Positions 32,140 to 43,723 of a stretch of 64,000 nt of DNA are shown piece after piece. Location of the stretch: NCBI GenBank assembly GCA_032718475.1, contig JAUCBJ010008831.1, positions 1 through 64,000 of the forward strand. The letters are read 5' to 3'. The notes beneath the pieces were generated by a model, which worked only from the letters and a program-made list of their open reading frames with translations, had not been told where the DNA came from and ran no database searches. Position numbers and translations under genes: made by a program. This stretch comes from Nemertoderma westbladi (lineage: Eukaryota > Xenacoelomorpha > Nemertodermatida > Nemertodermatidae). How positions within the stretch are numbered: position 1 is the stretch's first letter; each line of letters starts with the position of its first letter.

Positions 32140-34405
32140 ATAACAGTTATTGACTTTATTGCAGTAAGCAATAAAGTTGAAAGTACCGGTCAACCGGTAA
32201 ACCTGAACCGGTACTTCTGTAGGTCAGTAGGCCCAACTGCCAGAACCGGTACTGCTGTAGGTCCGTAGGTCCAACTGCCAGAACCGGTACTTCTGTAAGT
32301 CCGTAGGCCCAACTGTCCTAACCGGTACTTCCAGTATAAGTACATTAGTATTATTCGATTTTGATTATTGTATACCGGTAGGTCTTAGTATTTAATCAGG
32401 GACTGCAGCCCTGGTTTTTTATTGAGATTTTACTCATTTCTGTCGGTTTTATTTACATGTAAGTTAATATTGAGCTGAAGACGTGTAAGTCTGCTCAGAT
32501 TGTTCAGATAATTGTAGGCCGGACTGTTGTTAGATTGTTGTTGAGTTTGGAGAGATTACGGCGTGTGTAGAGTTTGTCCGATAGAGTGGCAGTTAGTAAG
32601 TTGGGGCAGCCATAGCTGTAAGGTCAATCCCCTCTTAAAGAATAAGTCGTACTACCGTGTTAGAACGCATACTAACTAACAATTTTGGAATCTGCACATA
32701 CTGTAGTTTATTTAGGCTTGACAGTATTCTGCCAGCGCTTTGGCCTGTGTTTGTTTGTGTGGTCTGTTCAGGTACCGTAATAGTTATTACTCAGATATTT
32801 TGTAGGCTGGATTGTTGTCTAGCTATTATTAGGTCTGAAGAGATTGCTGCATGTGTAGAGTTTGTCTGATAAAGTGCCAGTTAGTAAGTTGGGGCAGCCA
32901 TAGCTGTAAGGTCAATCCCCTCTTAAAGAATAAGTCGTACTACCGTGTTAGAACGCATACTAACTAACCGTTTTGGAATCTGCACATACAGTAGTTTATT
33001 TAGGCTTGGTGGTAGTCTGCCAACGTTTGGTTTGTATTTTGTTTGAGTATTCTGTGCGGGTAGCGTAATATTTATTATTCAGAGTTTATGCGATTATTCG
33101 CAACATTCATGTCCCCAAGTTTATTCCTACAGTAATTGTGTTTGTTACACATACCGTTATAGTTAAATTAACCCCGGTACTACACGGGCTGCTTGGCGTA
33201 GGACAAGACTGGTGACTTTGTGCTTCGGTCACTCCAGCAGATGCCGTGGTTCTTTTAACTGTTCAAGTATATTTAACTACTGATTATTTGTTGTACCAGT
33301 GCTTGTACCTAATTTAGGGTTTAGTGTACAGTGCTTTCCGAAAGTAATTAGTGTGTAGGCAGTATATTTGTGTTGTAAAGTGGTTAATAGGCACGCTGGA
33401 TCTGGTAGTCCGCGGTAATTAACTTCTAGGTAGGAACACTCCGTGATACATAACGTAGTACCTATAGCGATATGGTTATAGGTCATCAGGCGGTGGTATT
33501 TTCCTATCTGGACAGTGCAATATATTTACTACTACTTATTATTTCAAATACCGTAGTACCCTGTCCGTTGTAATAACCAGAATTCTAACCCTTTGTTAGG
33601 CTGGTTTGTAGACTTCCTGTAAAATTACCCTAAAAATTCGTACGTAATATTTTTGTTGTGTTTAATTAGAGAATTAATCTCACCCGTATCGTAAGTAATT
33701 TGTAGTATTAAGTAACTTAGGTAAATTAGAATTATCTGTTTTAGTGTCCCATAAGTAGCACTCCACTGAGAGCGCACAGCTTCTGTGTAGTGACCCCCAG
33801 AAATAGTAACATCTATTTCAATATTGTAACAAAACCCCTTTTAAACGGGTATATATCTATTATAAATCAACTCAAACGATTTATAAATAGTAGGCCTGCC
33901 ATACAACAACTAGGTCTCAATATCAGTTGGACTACTGCTTAAATAACGGTAATAAAGTAAGTTAAAGTAACCAAGTAACCCTAAAATATTCAGAAATTCA
34001 ATTATTCTAAAATAATTGACATACCGGTATTTACCATAGGCTTATTATATTTGTTTCTATAAATTTGGGCTGAAATCATACCGGTACTCTGTAATTAATA
34101 CTAGTTCATAATTATACTTATATATACTATAAGTGTAAGCTGTATACCGGTATTCACGATAGGCCTATTATATATTTATATATATTTGTGCTAAAATTAT
34201 ATACCGGTACTCTGTGACAAATCTAGTCTGTAATAATACTTATATATATACTATAAGCATACCGGTATTCTAATATATTATATATATATCACGCTACACT
34301 GAGTAGCAGTATCGGTAATTAATTACTAGGCTAACAGTGATACTGAATTGCTAGACTTGCTTTAGCTGTAATCATAGCAGTAGGCATTCAACTGTACAAA
34401 CAAAC
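32140..34405 (+). other. Long BEL leader with three internal tandem/direct repeat blocks
   Basis: It is 2.27 kb without a convincing coding frame between the 5' LTR and the first ORF. Block 1 (32185-32335) is about three copies of a ~50-bp unit with AACCGGTACTTCTGTA. Block 2 is a ~190-bp direct repeat at 32552-32740 and 32841-33030, sharing TTGGGGCAGCCATAGCTGTA. Block 3 (34020-34275) is two and a half copies of a ~125-bp AT-rich unit with ATACCGGTA. I found no obvious tRNA primer-binding site. Confidence 0.7.
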
Positions 34406-36181
34406 ATGTCTGACACAACCCAATCACTGTCGGATAGTCTCTTAGAAAGTGTTAGAATGACTGTTAGACAGTGTCTTAAAAAGATCAGTGACCCAGATCC
34501 AAGTATAGAACATCCTAGATCCAAGTCTAAGTCACCTACTATTGTCAAAAAGGCCATCCCTACAGTAGTAGTGTCAGACCCTAGGCTAGTAGAACAACGT
34601 AGGTCTATCATCGGTACTCGGGCCCAAGTCAAGCGGGATCAAGAAGCAGCTGTCAAACAGCAGCAACATCCTAGCCTAGAACCTAGTTCTCAGCGGCCCG
34701 ATAGCTCCAGTAGTTCGGATACTGCTGAGCGGACGCCCGAACGCGGAGCGAAGATGGTGGATACGGTTTATGATGAACGGCCAACCTATGAAGAATCAAC
34801 CGACGCCACTTCTTCTCAAGTGGAAAGCGAAGTGGAAAGCGAATTAACAGCAGAGAAGCCGCGAACTAGAGACGCCATTGACATCTATCTGTCAGACTAT
34901 CAGCGATTCCTAGGAGACGAAGAGTTGAGGAGACGACTGTCTGGACTTCGCCCCAATAGTGAAGGAACCAAGCTTGTGTTGGACGCAATCGATGCGGAAA
35001 TGTTAGCTGCTAACCAAGCAGAATTTGATGAAAAACTCCGCCTCGCTAGAGTCCAAGAAGAACAAGTAAAGAAAAGACGGATAGAGGAACAAAAGGCGGC
35101 GGCTATGGCAGAAGCAGAAGTAGAAAGAAAGGCAGCGGCGGCAGAAGCAGAAGCAGAAAGAAAGGCAGCGGCGGCAGAAGCAGAAGCAGAAAGAAAAGCA
35201 GCAAAGGCAGCGGCGGCAGAAGCAGAAGCAGAAAGAAAGGCAGCGGCGGCAGAAGCAGAAGCAGAAAGAAAAGCAGCAAAGGCAGTGGCAGAAGCAGAAT
35301 GGAGAGCCTCTGAGCAGACTACCCAACTGGAGTTGGAAAATCTGCAAGAGACGCAAGACAACATAAATAAACAGTTAACTGCTAGTCAAATGCAGATGAT
35401 GAGACGATCTACTCCCAAACGCCAGGGATACACATCATCGGAGGAAAGCGAAACCACCGATCCTGAAGGCGGAGGAAATAGATCTCGTCTAAGCAGGCGT
35501 AGAAAAACATCTCACCGTCACAAATTGCCTGATTTGCCCCCAGCTGTTAGAAGACAGCTAGCTAGCACAGACTTAGGTAGTACGGAACCCGCATATCAAA
35601 CTATTCAGGTCAAAAGACTCCCTACAATAGTTGATGAGCCTGAAATAATTAGGCCTGTCGTTCCCAAAGTCACTTCTGTACTTCCAGAGCTTAACTCTAA
35701 GTTCCCTTTACACAGTACTACACTGCCTGTACCCGGTAGAACAGTCCATGAGAATATTCCTGTCCTGGAAGCTGAGAGAGAAATCAAAGATTTGTCTCCC
35801 GTCGTCCCACGTCAGCCCGCTACAATGTTGGCGACTCCCGCTTCGGCGGTCGAGTGGGTAGAGGAGGGACGGCGGGGGATGAATCTCCTGCTCGGACAGA
35901 TGCAGGAGACTGTCTACCAACTTAAGGGAACAGTAAGGGAAGGTAGGGCCGAATTGCAAGAAGTGCAGCAAAGTATCGCGCTAGAACGCGACAAATTAGT
36001 CAATATCCAAAAGGGGATACCAATACCCCCTGTAAAATTGTGTCAACCTGTTAGGTCTGAAGTATTACATGCGCAAGGTGTGGAGCCTACACGCATCTAT
36101 ACTGCTAGTGAAGTAGAAACTCCTATAGCAAACCCTATTAAGGGTGATTATAGACCTGTTATTAACGATATCCCCTATTGA
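34406..36181 (+). CDS. BEL element ORF1, 591 aa, coiled-coil rich
   Basis: ATG at 34406 (MSDTTQSLSDSLLES) opens a Ser/Glu-rich N-terminus. Residues ~229-300 are a repetitive Ala/Glu/Lys/Arg helix of AEAEAERKAAA units encoded by near-identical DNA repeats (35100-35290), surely a coiled coil. The C-terminal third has a second helical region (LQEVQQSIALERDKL). I do not recognise an enzyme domain; position suggests a gag N-terminal or scaffold segment. The frame ends with TGA at 36179-36181, but the next 18 codons and the following ORF stay in the same frame, so ORF1 and ORF2 could be one readthrough product. Confidence 0.85.
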   Translation: MSDTTQSLSDSLLESVRMTVRQCLKKISDPDPSIEHPRSKSKSPTIVKKAIPTVVVSDPRLVEQRRSIIGTRAQVKRDQEAAVKQQQHPSLEPSSQRPDSSSSSDTAERTPERGAKMVDTVYDERPTYEESTDATSSQVESEVESELTAEKPRTRDAIDIYLSDYQRFLGDEELRRRLSGLRPNSEGTKLVLDAIDAEMLAANQAEFDEKLRLARVQEEQVKKRRIEEQKAAAMAEAEVERKAAAAEAEAERKAAAAEAEAERKAAKAAAAEAEAERKAAAAEAEAERKAAKAVAEAEWRASEQTTQLELENLQETQDNINKQLTASQMQMMRRSTPKRQGYTSSEESETTDPEGGGNRSRLSRRRKTSHRHKLPDLPPAVRRQLASTDLGSTEPAYQTIQVKRLPTIVDEPEIIRPVVPKVTSVLPELNSKFPLHSTTLPVPGRTVHENIPVLEAEREIKDLSPVVPRQPATMLATPASAVEWVEEGRRGMNLLLGQMQETVYQLKGTVREGRAELQEVQQSIALERDKLVNIQKGIPIPPVKLCQPVRSEVLHAQGVEPTRIYTASEVETPIANPIKGDYRPVINDIPY

Positions 36182-36235
36182 CCTGACAATGACCCGAGAA
36201 ATTTATATACTGATAATTCGATATTAAATAACACG

Positions 36236-38575
36236 ATGGCCCAAGAAAGCTTTACGCATCAGATGGCTAGAACAGAAGCCCGCCAAGCGGTCAAAGTGGG
36301 AGAGATCGTCAAATTCAATGGAGATGAGATGAAATGGTTACCTTTCAACGAATATTACAAAGATAGCATACAAAACTCTGTACTATCTAACGGAGAGAAA
36401 CTTAGGTTCCTCATCAAGTGCTTGGAAGGACCTCCCAGGTTAATGGCGTTAAAGTTCATTGGACATCCAGAAGGATTAAGACAGGTATGGGATACATTAA
36501 ACATCAGGTATGGTGACAAGGATAACATAGCTAAGTATTTGTATGCAAAATTAGTAGCCCCCCGACACTTCCTTAGTAGCGGGATTATAGAGTTTTCCGA
36601 TGAGATTCAAGAGATCTGTAGACAATTGGACTGGTTAGGTAAGTCGCATGAATATCAGAGTTCCATGGTTATTGGAGCCGTAGTCTCTACTTTACCAAAG
36701 GGTGGAGTATGTACACGCTGGGACAAGAAAGTGTTGTACATGAATGAACAACAACGACGAAGTCCTACCATGGCTGATCTCATGTCCTTCTTAGATAGTG
36801 AAGTAAAATTACAACTCATAAAGCAGTCCAGAGAGAAAACATCGGAAAATAAGGTAAGTGAGAATCCCGTTTCTAGGAGAAGGATAATACCAGTGTGTTA
36901 TACTGACGACGGCGAAAGCCAAGCTTCTCAAGAAGAGGACAGTGGGAAAGACACAGCAAAATCTTACTATGACAACAAGACCTATAAAGACGTAAGTAAA
37001 TACAAGTCTCGAACCAGTGACAGGAGAGAACAGGTAACAACAACTCCTCCTACGTCTCCTAAGAGAATTCACGGAAGAAAGCCCGAAGAAAGAACGAGAG
37101 TGCATAACGTTACCCAAGGTAAGGTGAGTAACATCAAACCAAAATGTGCGCTGTGCGACGGGCCCCACCGTTTGAGTGCGTGTGCTGAATTTCTAAAGAA
37201 ATCCCCTGTAGACAGACGTACAGTCCTGTGGAGTAAGCGGTTATGCTATAATTGCCTCAGATCAGGACACCAACGGCGAACCTGTTACTCCGACGTAAAG
37301 TGTGCAAAGTGTGGCGCGAAACATCACATCTTGTTACACAGTGAGTTCGAACGAGACAACCCGAGTCAGGTAAGTGAGCCCGAACTACATGTCCAATTCA
37401 GTGATGTAAATGACACTGATCAAGAGTCTGAGATGGAAGGATTCTATACTGACGAATTCTCCGACGCCAACGAATCCTGTTACCTAATAAATACCTCAGT
37501 GTATCGAGCACTTACTTATGAAAAGGACACCGACAATGAGTTCCCCCCAACTACTTTTGCCAGACAACCATCTTGGAAAGCTCCAACTTCCAACGTAGGA
37601 ATCAGAGAATTTCCTGTAGTGCAGGTAAGAGTTCTTGGTCCTAACAAAAGTTACATAGTGAACGCCCTCCTTGACTCCGGCAGCACAGGAACATTCATCG
37701 ATCAAGAACTAGCCGAAGATATTTTTGCTGGACAACCCAAATTCCGGACTAAATTGAATATGTCAGGAATTATGCAGGTTTGGAAATCTACCCTAACGGC
37801 AGACTACTATGTAGGTGTGTTGTCCACCCCCCAGGATAAATTAGGAGCACAAGGTATAAGGTCGGTAAAAATGGTGGCTATAAAGAACTTCGCTGCTACC
37901 CAAGCAGATCTTTATAATTGGGACGAGGATGAGAGCATCCAACATCTTAAGATACCTCGATTCCAGACAGATTATCCTGGAGTGCAAATACTCATCGGCC
38001 AAAACGCGCATGAGGCGCTCGAGACATTGGAGAAATGGCCTGCTCAACCGCAGCCACTACAAACCTATGCGGTAAGAACTAGAGTAGGTTGGTACTTCAC
38101 TGGCCCTTCCCGTAGAACTCTCAAAGAGAGATTACCTCAACAACAGGTATACCAAGTAAAGGAATGGGAAGTGGAGAGCAGTGATGTGGACGATCCAACT
38201 GAGGGAACACCATACTCCTCAGATAATGACGATATTAACTCCAATGTAGATCAATGGAGACATTGCCTTGGGATGATTAATCCAGCCGACATCGCTTCTA
38301 GAGGAGCAACTCCTCAAGAACTGATAGATACTCCAGGCTGGTTAGGTGGATCCGACTCCTTAAGTAAAGAAGAAGAAGAATGGCCTCCTCATCTTACCCC
38401 GGCGGAGATTAGACAGGCCAAGGGAGCGGAGAAAATAATACAACTCAATCGCCCAGCTGGTCGTTTATGTTTACTGGAAAGAGACCGAAAACTGTCCGGA
38501 AACTATGGAAGGCAAGATACTCTTCCTACGACCACTTCCCTAATCCGACAAATATCTAGGGACTCCATCACGTAA
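36236..38575 (+). CDS. BEL element ORF2: Gag (DUF1759-like), zinc knuckles, aspartic protease, truncated Pol
   Basis: The frame has 779 codons from ATG 36236. Residues ~25-200 resemble the BEL/Pao Gag domain (FNGDEMKWLPFNEYYKDSIQ). Cys/His knuckles follow: CALCDGPHRLSAC (~304), CYNCLRSGHQRRTC (~337) and CAKCGAKHH (~356). An aspartic protease with active site LLDSGSTGTFI (D ~480) comes next. At about residue 665-680 the sequence passes straight to WRHCLGMINPADIASRG and WLGGSDSL, which in BEL Pol lie after the reverse transcriptase and RNase H. So the RT core has been removed in frame. It ends at 38573-38575 without integrase. Confidence 0.9.
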   Translation: MAQESFTHQMARTEARQAVKVGEIVKFNGDEMKWLPFNEYYKDSIQNSVLSNGEKLRFLIKCLEGPPRLMALKFIGHPEGLRQVWDTLNIRYGDKDNIAKYLYAKLVAPRHFLSSGIIEFSDEIQEICRQLDWLGKSHEYQSSMVIGAVVSTLPKGGVCTRWDKKVLYMNEQQRRSPTMADLMSFLDSEVKLQLIKQSREKTSENKVSENPVSRRRIIPVCYTDDGESQASQEEDSGKDTAKSYYDNKTYKDVSKYKSRTSDRREQVTTTPPTSPKRIHGRKPEERTRVHNVTQGKVSNIKPKCALCDGPHRLSACAEFLKKSPVDRRTVLWSKRLCYNCLRSGHQRRTCYSDVKCAKCGAKHHILLHSEFERDNPSQVSEPELHVQFSDVNDTDQESEMEGFYTDEFSDANESCYLINTSVYRALTYEKDTDNEFPPTTFARQPSWKAPTSNVGIREFPVVQVRVLGPNKSYIVNALLDSGSTGTFIDQELAEDIFAGQPKFRTKLNMSGIMQVWKSTLTADYYVGVLSTPQDKLGAQGIRSVKMVAIKNFAATQADLYNWDEDESIQHLKIPRFQTDYPGVQILIGQNAHEALETLEKWPAQPQPLQTYAVRTRVGWYFTGPSRRTLKERLPQQQVYQVKEWEVESSDVDDPTEGTPYSSDNDDINSNVDQWRHCLGMINPADIASRGATPQELIDTPGWLGGSDSLSKEEEEWPPHLTPAEIRQAKGAEKIIQLNRPAGRLCLLERDRKLSGNYGRQDTLPTTTSLIRQISRDSIT

Positions 38576-40200
38576 TAACATATGGAGTGGGCGTGTGACT
38601 ATATCATTTTATATTTGTTTTTATTTTATATTTATGTATGTATTATTGTGTAATTTTATTATAATCGTTTCCTTTAATTTTATTTAGTAGAATGTTATTT
38701 TAGTGATTATTTAGTAGATTAGTGCAATATATTAGTGTTTATTACGTACGTAATTACTTATAATATATTTAGTGTGACGGCGAGAAATAATTATTTTTTC
38801 TCTTTCCTTACTGTCCGTATCATATTATAAACACGTGACTACAGTAAGATGAAATGTCCGTACTTCTTAAAGTACAATAAAGCCACTACTATATTCAAGT
38901 ATTATTGGTAGGCAGAGTATTAGGAATGCAAAGTTCAGATCCTCGTGTCTCGGCTAAGCCAAGCTCTGGGTAGACCTTGGAAACGACTTGCCTCTTCACA
39001 CTGACATTGCTTCGTGCGATATTGCTCTCATACCATATATAATAATACATATAGTAGCGTGATGTCCCTCTAACAGTAGCGTGAAACGCAAATAAATCTG
39101 TTAAAACTTTTGACCATCTGTAATTCTAGTCGATTAAGATATCGCGGCACCCACCGATATACTTGAAAGACAAATTCTAGAATCAGTGGTTAACGTCCCC
39201 AGACAAGTTCTGGAATAAATCGGTGCCCATCTTAAATATTAATTTAATATTTATTAAAATCTGTAAAATTCAGATCCTTTAAATTTCTAGTCAATTAAGA
39301 TATCGCAGCACTTACCGATACTCTTAAAAGACAATTTTCATAGAATTAAGGATCCTATGTCCCCAGACCTGCTCTGGAATCAAATTGTGTCAATTTTAAC
39401 ATCAAATAATAAAATTCACGGGAATAAATTTAAATTCATATTTTAAATGTATTTCATAAATTGTCATTTTGTACAATTTATAACATTCCCAAAATTCCAT
39501 TAATTAATAGATCATGGGAGCGGAGATTCATCCTATTGAGTGTATTAGAGTGTGAGAATCTCCAACATATAGTCAATAGCCGATAAAATTAATAAAATCA
39601 TGCATAAAGAGGATATTGACAATTAAAGAATTATTATTAAATAGCATCCCAGATCTGTATGCATGAGAATTACCCTAATTCTACCGCTAGCATTCCATAA
39701 TGTCACCATAGCAACACCCACGCTAGAATTAGAAGCAAGTTAAAAGAACAATAGAAAGCTTGTCCCATTGCATAGCATAGAGAATACATAGCACACTGTT
39801 AGTATCCAAGGATACACAGTAATAACGTGACATTCTGGAAGGCACTGACTAACGGACAAATGGCCTGTATGTGTACAATTGGTGACAGTTGTGTGGAATT
39901 TGTGCGTTTGTAGGTGAATGTTACTGCTAAGGTGTGTTTACAGTAGCTAGTCGCAATTGTGAAAGTAGCCCAACTCTCCTATAGAAAGAACCTAAAGTGG
40001 ATTCAAGCCTTTGGGACGGACAGTGGAGTGACTTGTGCCGGTTATCGTTGTCGTGCTGTTGCTACATGTTGGCGTAAACACCGCGACGACGGTATATCGG
40101 CGCTGAGAATCCCACTGTCCGGGGCGAAGAGAGGTAGGCAGCGACGCCCGCTCGCCTAAACATAAACTCATTACAATATTAATAAACTCAGATAACAGAT
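38576..40200 (+). other. Noncoding stretch of the BEL element with a ~165-bp tandem duplication
   Basis: Related segments at about 39120-39265 and 39285-39420 share TTCTAGTC[G/A]ATTAAGATATCGC and GTCCCCAGAC...CTCTGGAAT-type sequence. A short Arg-rich frame at 39959-40159 has no ATG start and is not called. Confidence 0.6.
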
Positions 40201-41649
40201 ATGACGGAGTTGATAGAAGATGATCTTGGTGTCAGGGAGCGATATACTCTACCTTTACAAGCATTTGTGGATAGCTTGATACGCGGTGAAGCCGATCCAA
40301 CCATTACGGAGGACAATGGTCGTTATATCGAACCGCCGATGTCCCAAGAGCAACTTACGCGTGAATTGGACTATCGAAAATTCACCGCTCGCTATACGCA
40401 TCGTAATGGTACGTATATGGACTTCCTAACTACCGGCCATCCTATCGATTTACATGATACGGACGATGTAGACACCGAAAGGGAAATGGTTCTATTTAAA
40501 TATCATACCCAGCGGAGTCGTAACGATAAACCGAGAATAGATCACGAAAATTCTATTCGTAACAGACCGGGAAGACGAACCAATATGCCTAGAATCTGAG
40601 GAGATTCAGCCTATCGCGCCCGGAACAGCGACAACGATTACATCATAGAATGGTATCAAGGTCCACAGTGTCTCACTGCGTACGATTATCGACATGCCAA
40701 CTATGTTTCTAGGCAACGTTGTCGGTTATGCGCATCGAGAGACCATGATACGCCCATGGACACAAACGTCCGCTGTTCCTATTTCCAAGAACAACCGACG
40801 ATGGAAATTTATTGCGCATATTGCAGACTCAATAACTTGCACATTTTTGCGGTCTGCCCTCAATTTATGACTCAATGTCACCATTGTCAACTAAAGGGAC
40901 ACGCCAGTTTCGATTGCCCTTTTAATCACGATTTGGAAAGCGTAGATGAAATGATCACACTACGTTACATCAGAGCTTGGGAAGCGAACGCTGATTTACA
41001 TTGTGATTCGCGCCATCGTTATTATCCTGGACGCGCTTACGAAAGAATTTATGCGTTCCATCCTTATCTATTCGCTTCTGTCGAACAGAAATCACGCATA
41101 TCGAGTTACGAACTACTGAAGCGCGTCGGAGAATGTATTTCAACCAAGTTCGTACGCAAATTTCTCAGGAGTGTTAATCCTAGCGACCTTCATTCCTATA
41201 ACTTAATCAATTATATCCGTCAGGATCCGGACTATGGAGACTTATTTGTTAACTCACACCCCGAGTTACAGGAAGTGTATCGACGACCTTACGAATACCG
41301 AGCCCGCGAACGCGAGTTGGAAAGAACCATTAAACCCAGGAGGTTTCTGACTGCCTATGGTCCACCCACGGCTCTCGTTCAGACCACTCGTAAAGGACCC
41401 GTCAGAGCGGCTGTCCTAAAACGCGCTCTCAAGGCCGTTAAACCCCTCTCCCCCGACGTTGATGTCAATCAACCCGGCACTTCGACTGGCGGATACACCG
41501 ACCATAATCCTACACCCTCTGATGCAATCATATTGCACCCTTCACCCAGGAATTATAGCCCTCCTTGTAAATTGGCTCGCCCCAAAGAGAAAAAGACTCT
41601 GGCCAGCTTTAAAAAACTGCGTAAACGCCGTCCGCGCAAGAAAGACTAA
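40201..41649 (+). CDS. BEL element ORF3 (two parts around an in-frame TGA), Cys-rich unknown protein
   Basis: ATG at 40201 (MTELIEDDLGVRERY) opens 132 codons up to TGA 40597-40599. The same frame then stays open for 349 more codons to 41649, and an internal ATG at 40756 could start the second part alone. The second part has paired cysteines, CRLCASRD (just before that ATG), CAYCRLNNLH and CHHCQLKGHASFDCPF, the last resembling zinc knuckles. A basic C-terminus follows (KKLRKRRPRKKD). It sits where BEL elements sometimes carry env, but no signal peptide or membrane segment is visible. The family is unknown; nucleic-acid binding is inference. Confidence 0.7.
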
Positions 41650-41727
41650 CTGTTTAGAGTATTTACGTATATTAGAAACTGTGATTTTTGTATATTAATA
41701 GACTCAAATCCCATTTTCTGGGAGCGG

Positions 41728-42941
41728 TGTAAAAGCTTCTGTGGGATATAACTGGCCCTTTTGCTTTGCAATCCAGTTCCCCCCCCAGGCGCTGGAATAC
41801 TCTAAAAAGCTCTCTAACTCGAATGATGCAAAGCGACCGGCTGATTGGCTGATTTGTTATACGAGGGGCTCTTTACTATGTTCTATCGGCCAACCAGAGC
41901 TATAGCAGCAGAGTATGCAACCAGGGCAACCGAGCGGAGTGACTCATTTTGTGTGTTGGCCAAGGGCTGCAAAAATCCTGATAGTTCGGCATTTAGATAT
42001 TCGTGGAACCTGTGGAATCTGGTGTTCTGCCAATGAGAGCTATTCCTCTCTGTGTAAAAAGATACCTGCAACGGTGTTAGAGTCAGAGAGAGTGTTTTTT
42101 GTTACTGTTGTGTTGTTTCTCTCTAGGCCAGGAACACCGGCTCTAGAGTCAATTCGTTTCAGACTTTAGAAGAAACATTAGTAGGCTTAAGATTATAGAG
42201 CGTATAACTGTTATCGGTCCATATCAGTACATTGTCATATCATATCTTAACCTACCGTCTTAATGGTTTGCTGTTGTTTGGTTGAATATTATTTGGAGAA
42301 CATTTATAAAGAACCCAAATTTCCCAATTTTCTTGATACACTACAGGTTAGAGAGAAGGGTTATATATAGCGATTGCGACTTATATTATTGTGGTTTGTA
42401 GTGAATTTAATGCTATTTGATAAGCACTACATTGGTCCGTTGCTGTTCTCTTTATATATGATAAAATTCATTGACGGTCGGCAAATTAGTGAGCAGTATT
42501 GTATGTTACCGGTAGTGTGCATGATTGTGACTGATAACTAAGCATTTCCTAAAGAATGCGCCTCATACGTGAATCATAAGCCTTACCGACTTACCGTTGT
42601 GATTAGTATAAGTCATATCTCTGTTTACCTAGATTGAGCGCCACGTCCTAAAGGAACTGTTAATATTTCCCGAAAGTAAATAATATTAGTCAGAAATTAA
42701 TTATTAACGATCAATCGAATAATACAGTACAGTAAGCTTACACTGCAATAATAATCTAAGCCCTCAGAATCCAGTCTCCCGGGAATATCCAGCGGGTGAA
42801 TGGACGCGCACTAGGCTGGCTTCTGCTAATGTTGTGTTTATTGGTATTAAATATTTGTCATCTTCTAAAGTCTATTTATAAACCAAAAGACATATAAATT
42901 TTGGCAGGTTAAATCGCTAAAGGTCTTCAAAAGCGCGTACA
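41728..42941 (+). repeat. BEL element 3' LTR
   Basis: It is nearly identical to 30925-32139. A weak purine stretch GGGAGCGG precedes it at 41720-41727 and could serve as the polypurine tract. The sequence after it (ATTAGTTTTTATATTACC) resumes the Polinton TIR. Confidence 0.95.
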
Positions 42942-43439
42942 ATTAGTTTTTATATTACCAATGAGATCACTATGACATAATGTCTATATTTATCTTTATA
43001 ATGGCTATGGTATACGGCTCCCTACTGGCAACTATCAACTACGTTCATCGGCGGGGGCCCCTCCTCTGCCCTCATTATTCATTAGGTAGATACAACACAC
43101 ATTGAATCTACACGTAAACCCCCAAGGCAAATATAAATGAGCGGTCCCGTCTGTTAGCAGCCCCTTTGATGACTCACTAATAATCCCAACGCGACCTTGA
43201 CTACACCAAATCCGTATATCACTCAAGGCTAATGTTCCAGCGGCCCTCCTTTGTTCTCACTATAGCCGGCATCACTTGGGTCCTTTACTATATCCAGGCA
43301 GCCCGTATCATAACAATGAAGCGCCTCTAAACACGCATTCCTCTCTACTAATCCCATTCCTTTGCACCAGACCTGCTTCTGTTATACAGTCAACTCAACT
43401 TAATTAGTCAAGATGCCTACAGGAGTTTTCTAATATAGA

Positions 43440-43600
43440 ATCATCATCATGAGAAGTTGCCCTGGTTACCGCTTATGCGCAAACATCCAATCAGCGGGGT
43501 TCATTTCTGCTGCTGCGCCCTGATTGGCTCATTTAAGAGATAACGGCCCCTTAATAACCGAATTGCTATTTAATACATCCCCACCAAGTTATTACGTCAT
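43440..43600 (+). promoter_or_regulatory. Candidate promoter with two CCAAT boxes in opposite orientation
   Basis: ATCCAATCAG at 43485-43494 and GATTGGCTCA at 43522-43531, followed by ATTTAAGAG at 43531-43539. It lies inside the left end of the Polinton upstream of the duplicated exons and polymerase gene. The mirror position at the right end has a similar CCAAT pair (55172-55221). Confidence 0.45.
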
Positions 43601-43723
43601 TATTTCATTTGCAAGTTACGATTAACATCATTTTTCATTATTTTGTTTTCGAGTTTAATATTATTTATTAAGAATATTTATTTGTTATCATCAGTCAACA
43701 ATCCACTTGTATAGTTGTATTAT

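Larger units (their letters stand above)
30920..42946 (+). mobile_element. BEL/Pao-type LTR retrotransposon, RT- and IN-deleted
   Basis: The element proper is 30925-42941 (12.0 kb). The 5-bp target duplication ATTAG lies at 30920-30924 and 42942-42946. LTRs of 1215 and 1214 bp begin TGTAAAAG and end GCGTACA, with about five differences (~99.6% identity), so insertion was recent. The interior is a 2.3-kb leader, a gag/protease-type frame (34406-38575) and a further frame (40201-41649). The protease-containing frame passes directly into the end of the RNase-H-adjacent region, so the RT is missing, and no integrase is seen. Any movement would need enzymes from a related element. Confidence 0.9.

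Noticed and set aside
34900-35364. Ala/Ser-rich minus-strand ORF
   Set aside because: It is the antisense of the coiled-coil repeat in BEL ORF1.
39959-40159. Arg-rich ORF upstream of ORF3
   Set aside because: It lacks an ATG start and any known motif; composition alone is weak evidence.
34406-41649. Selenocysteine at the in-frame TGA codons
   Set aside because: No selenoprotein-like motif surrounds them and I saw no SECIS-like hairpin; readthrough or decay is simpler.
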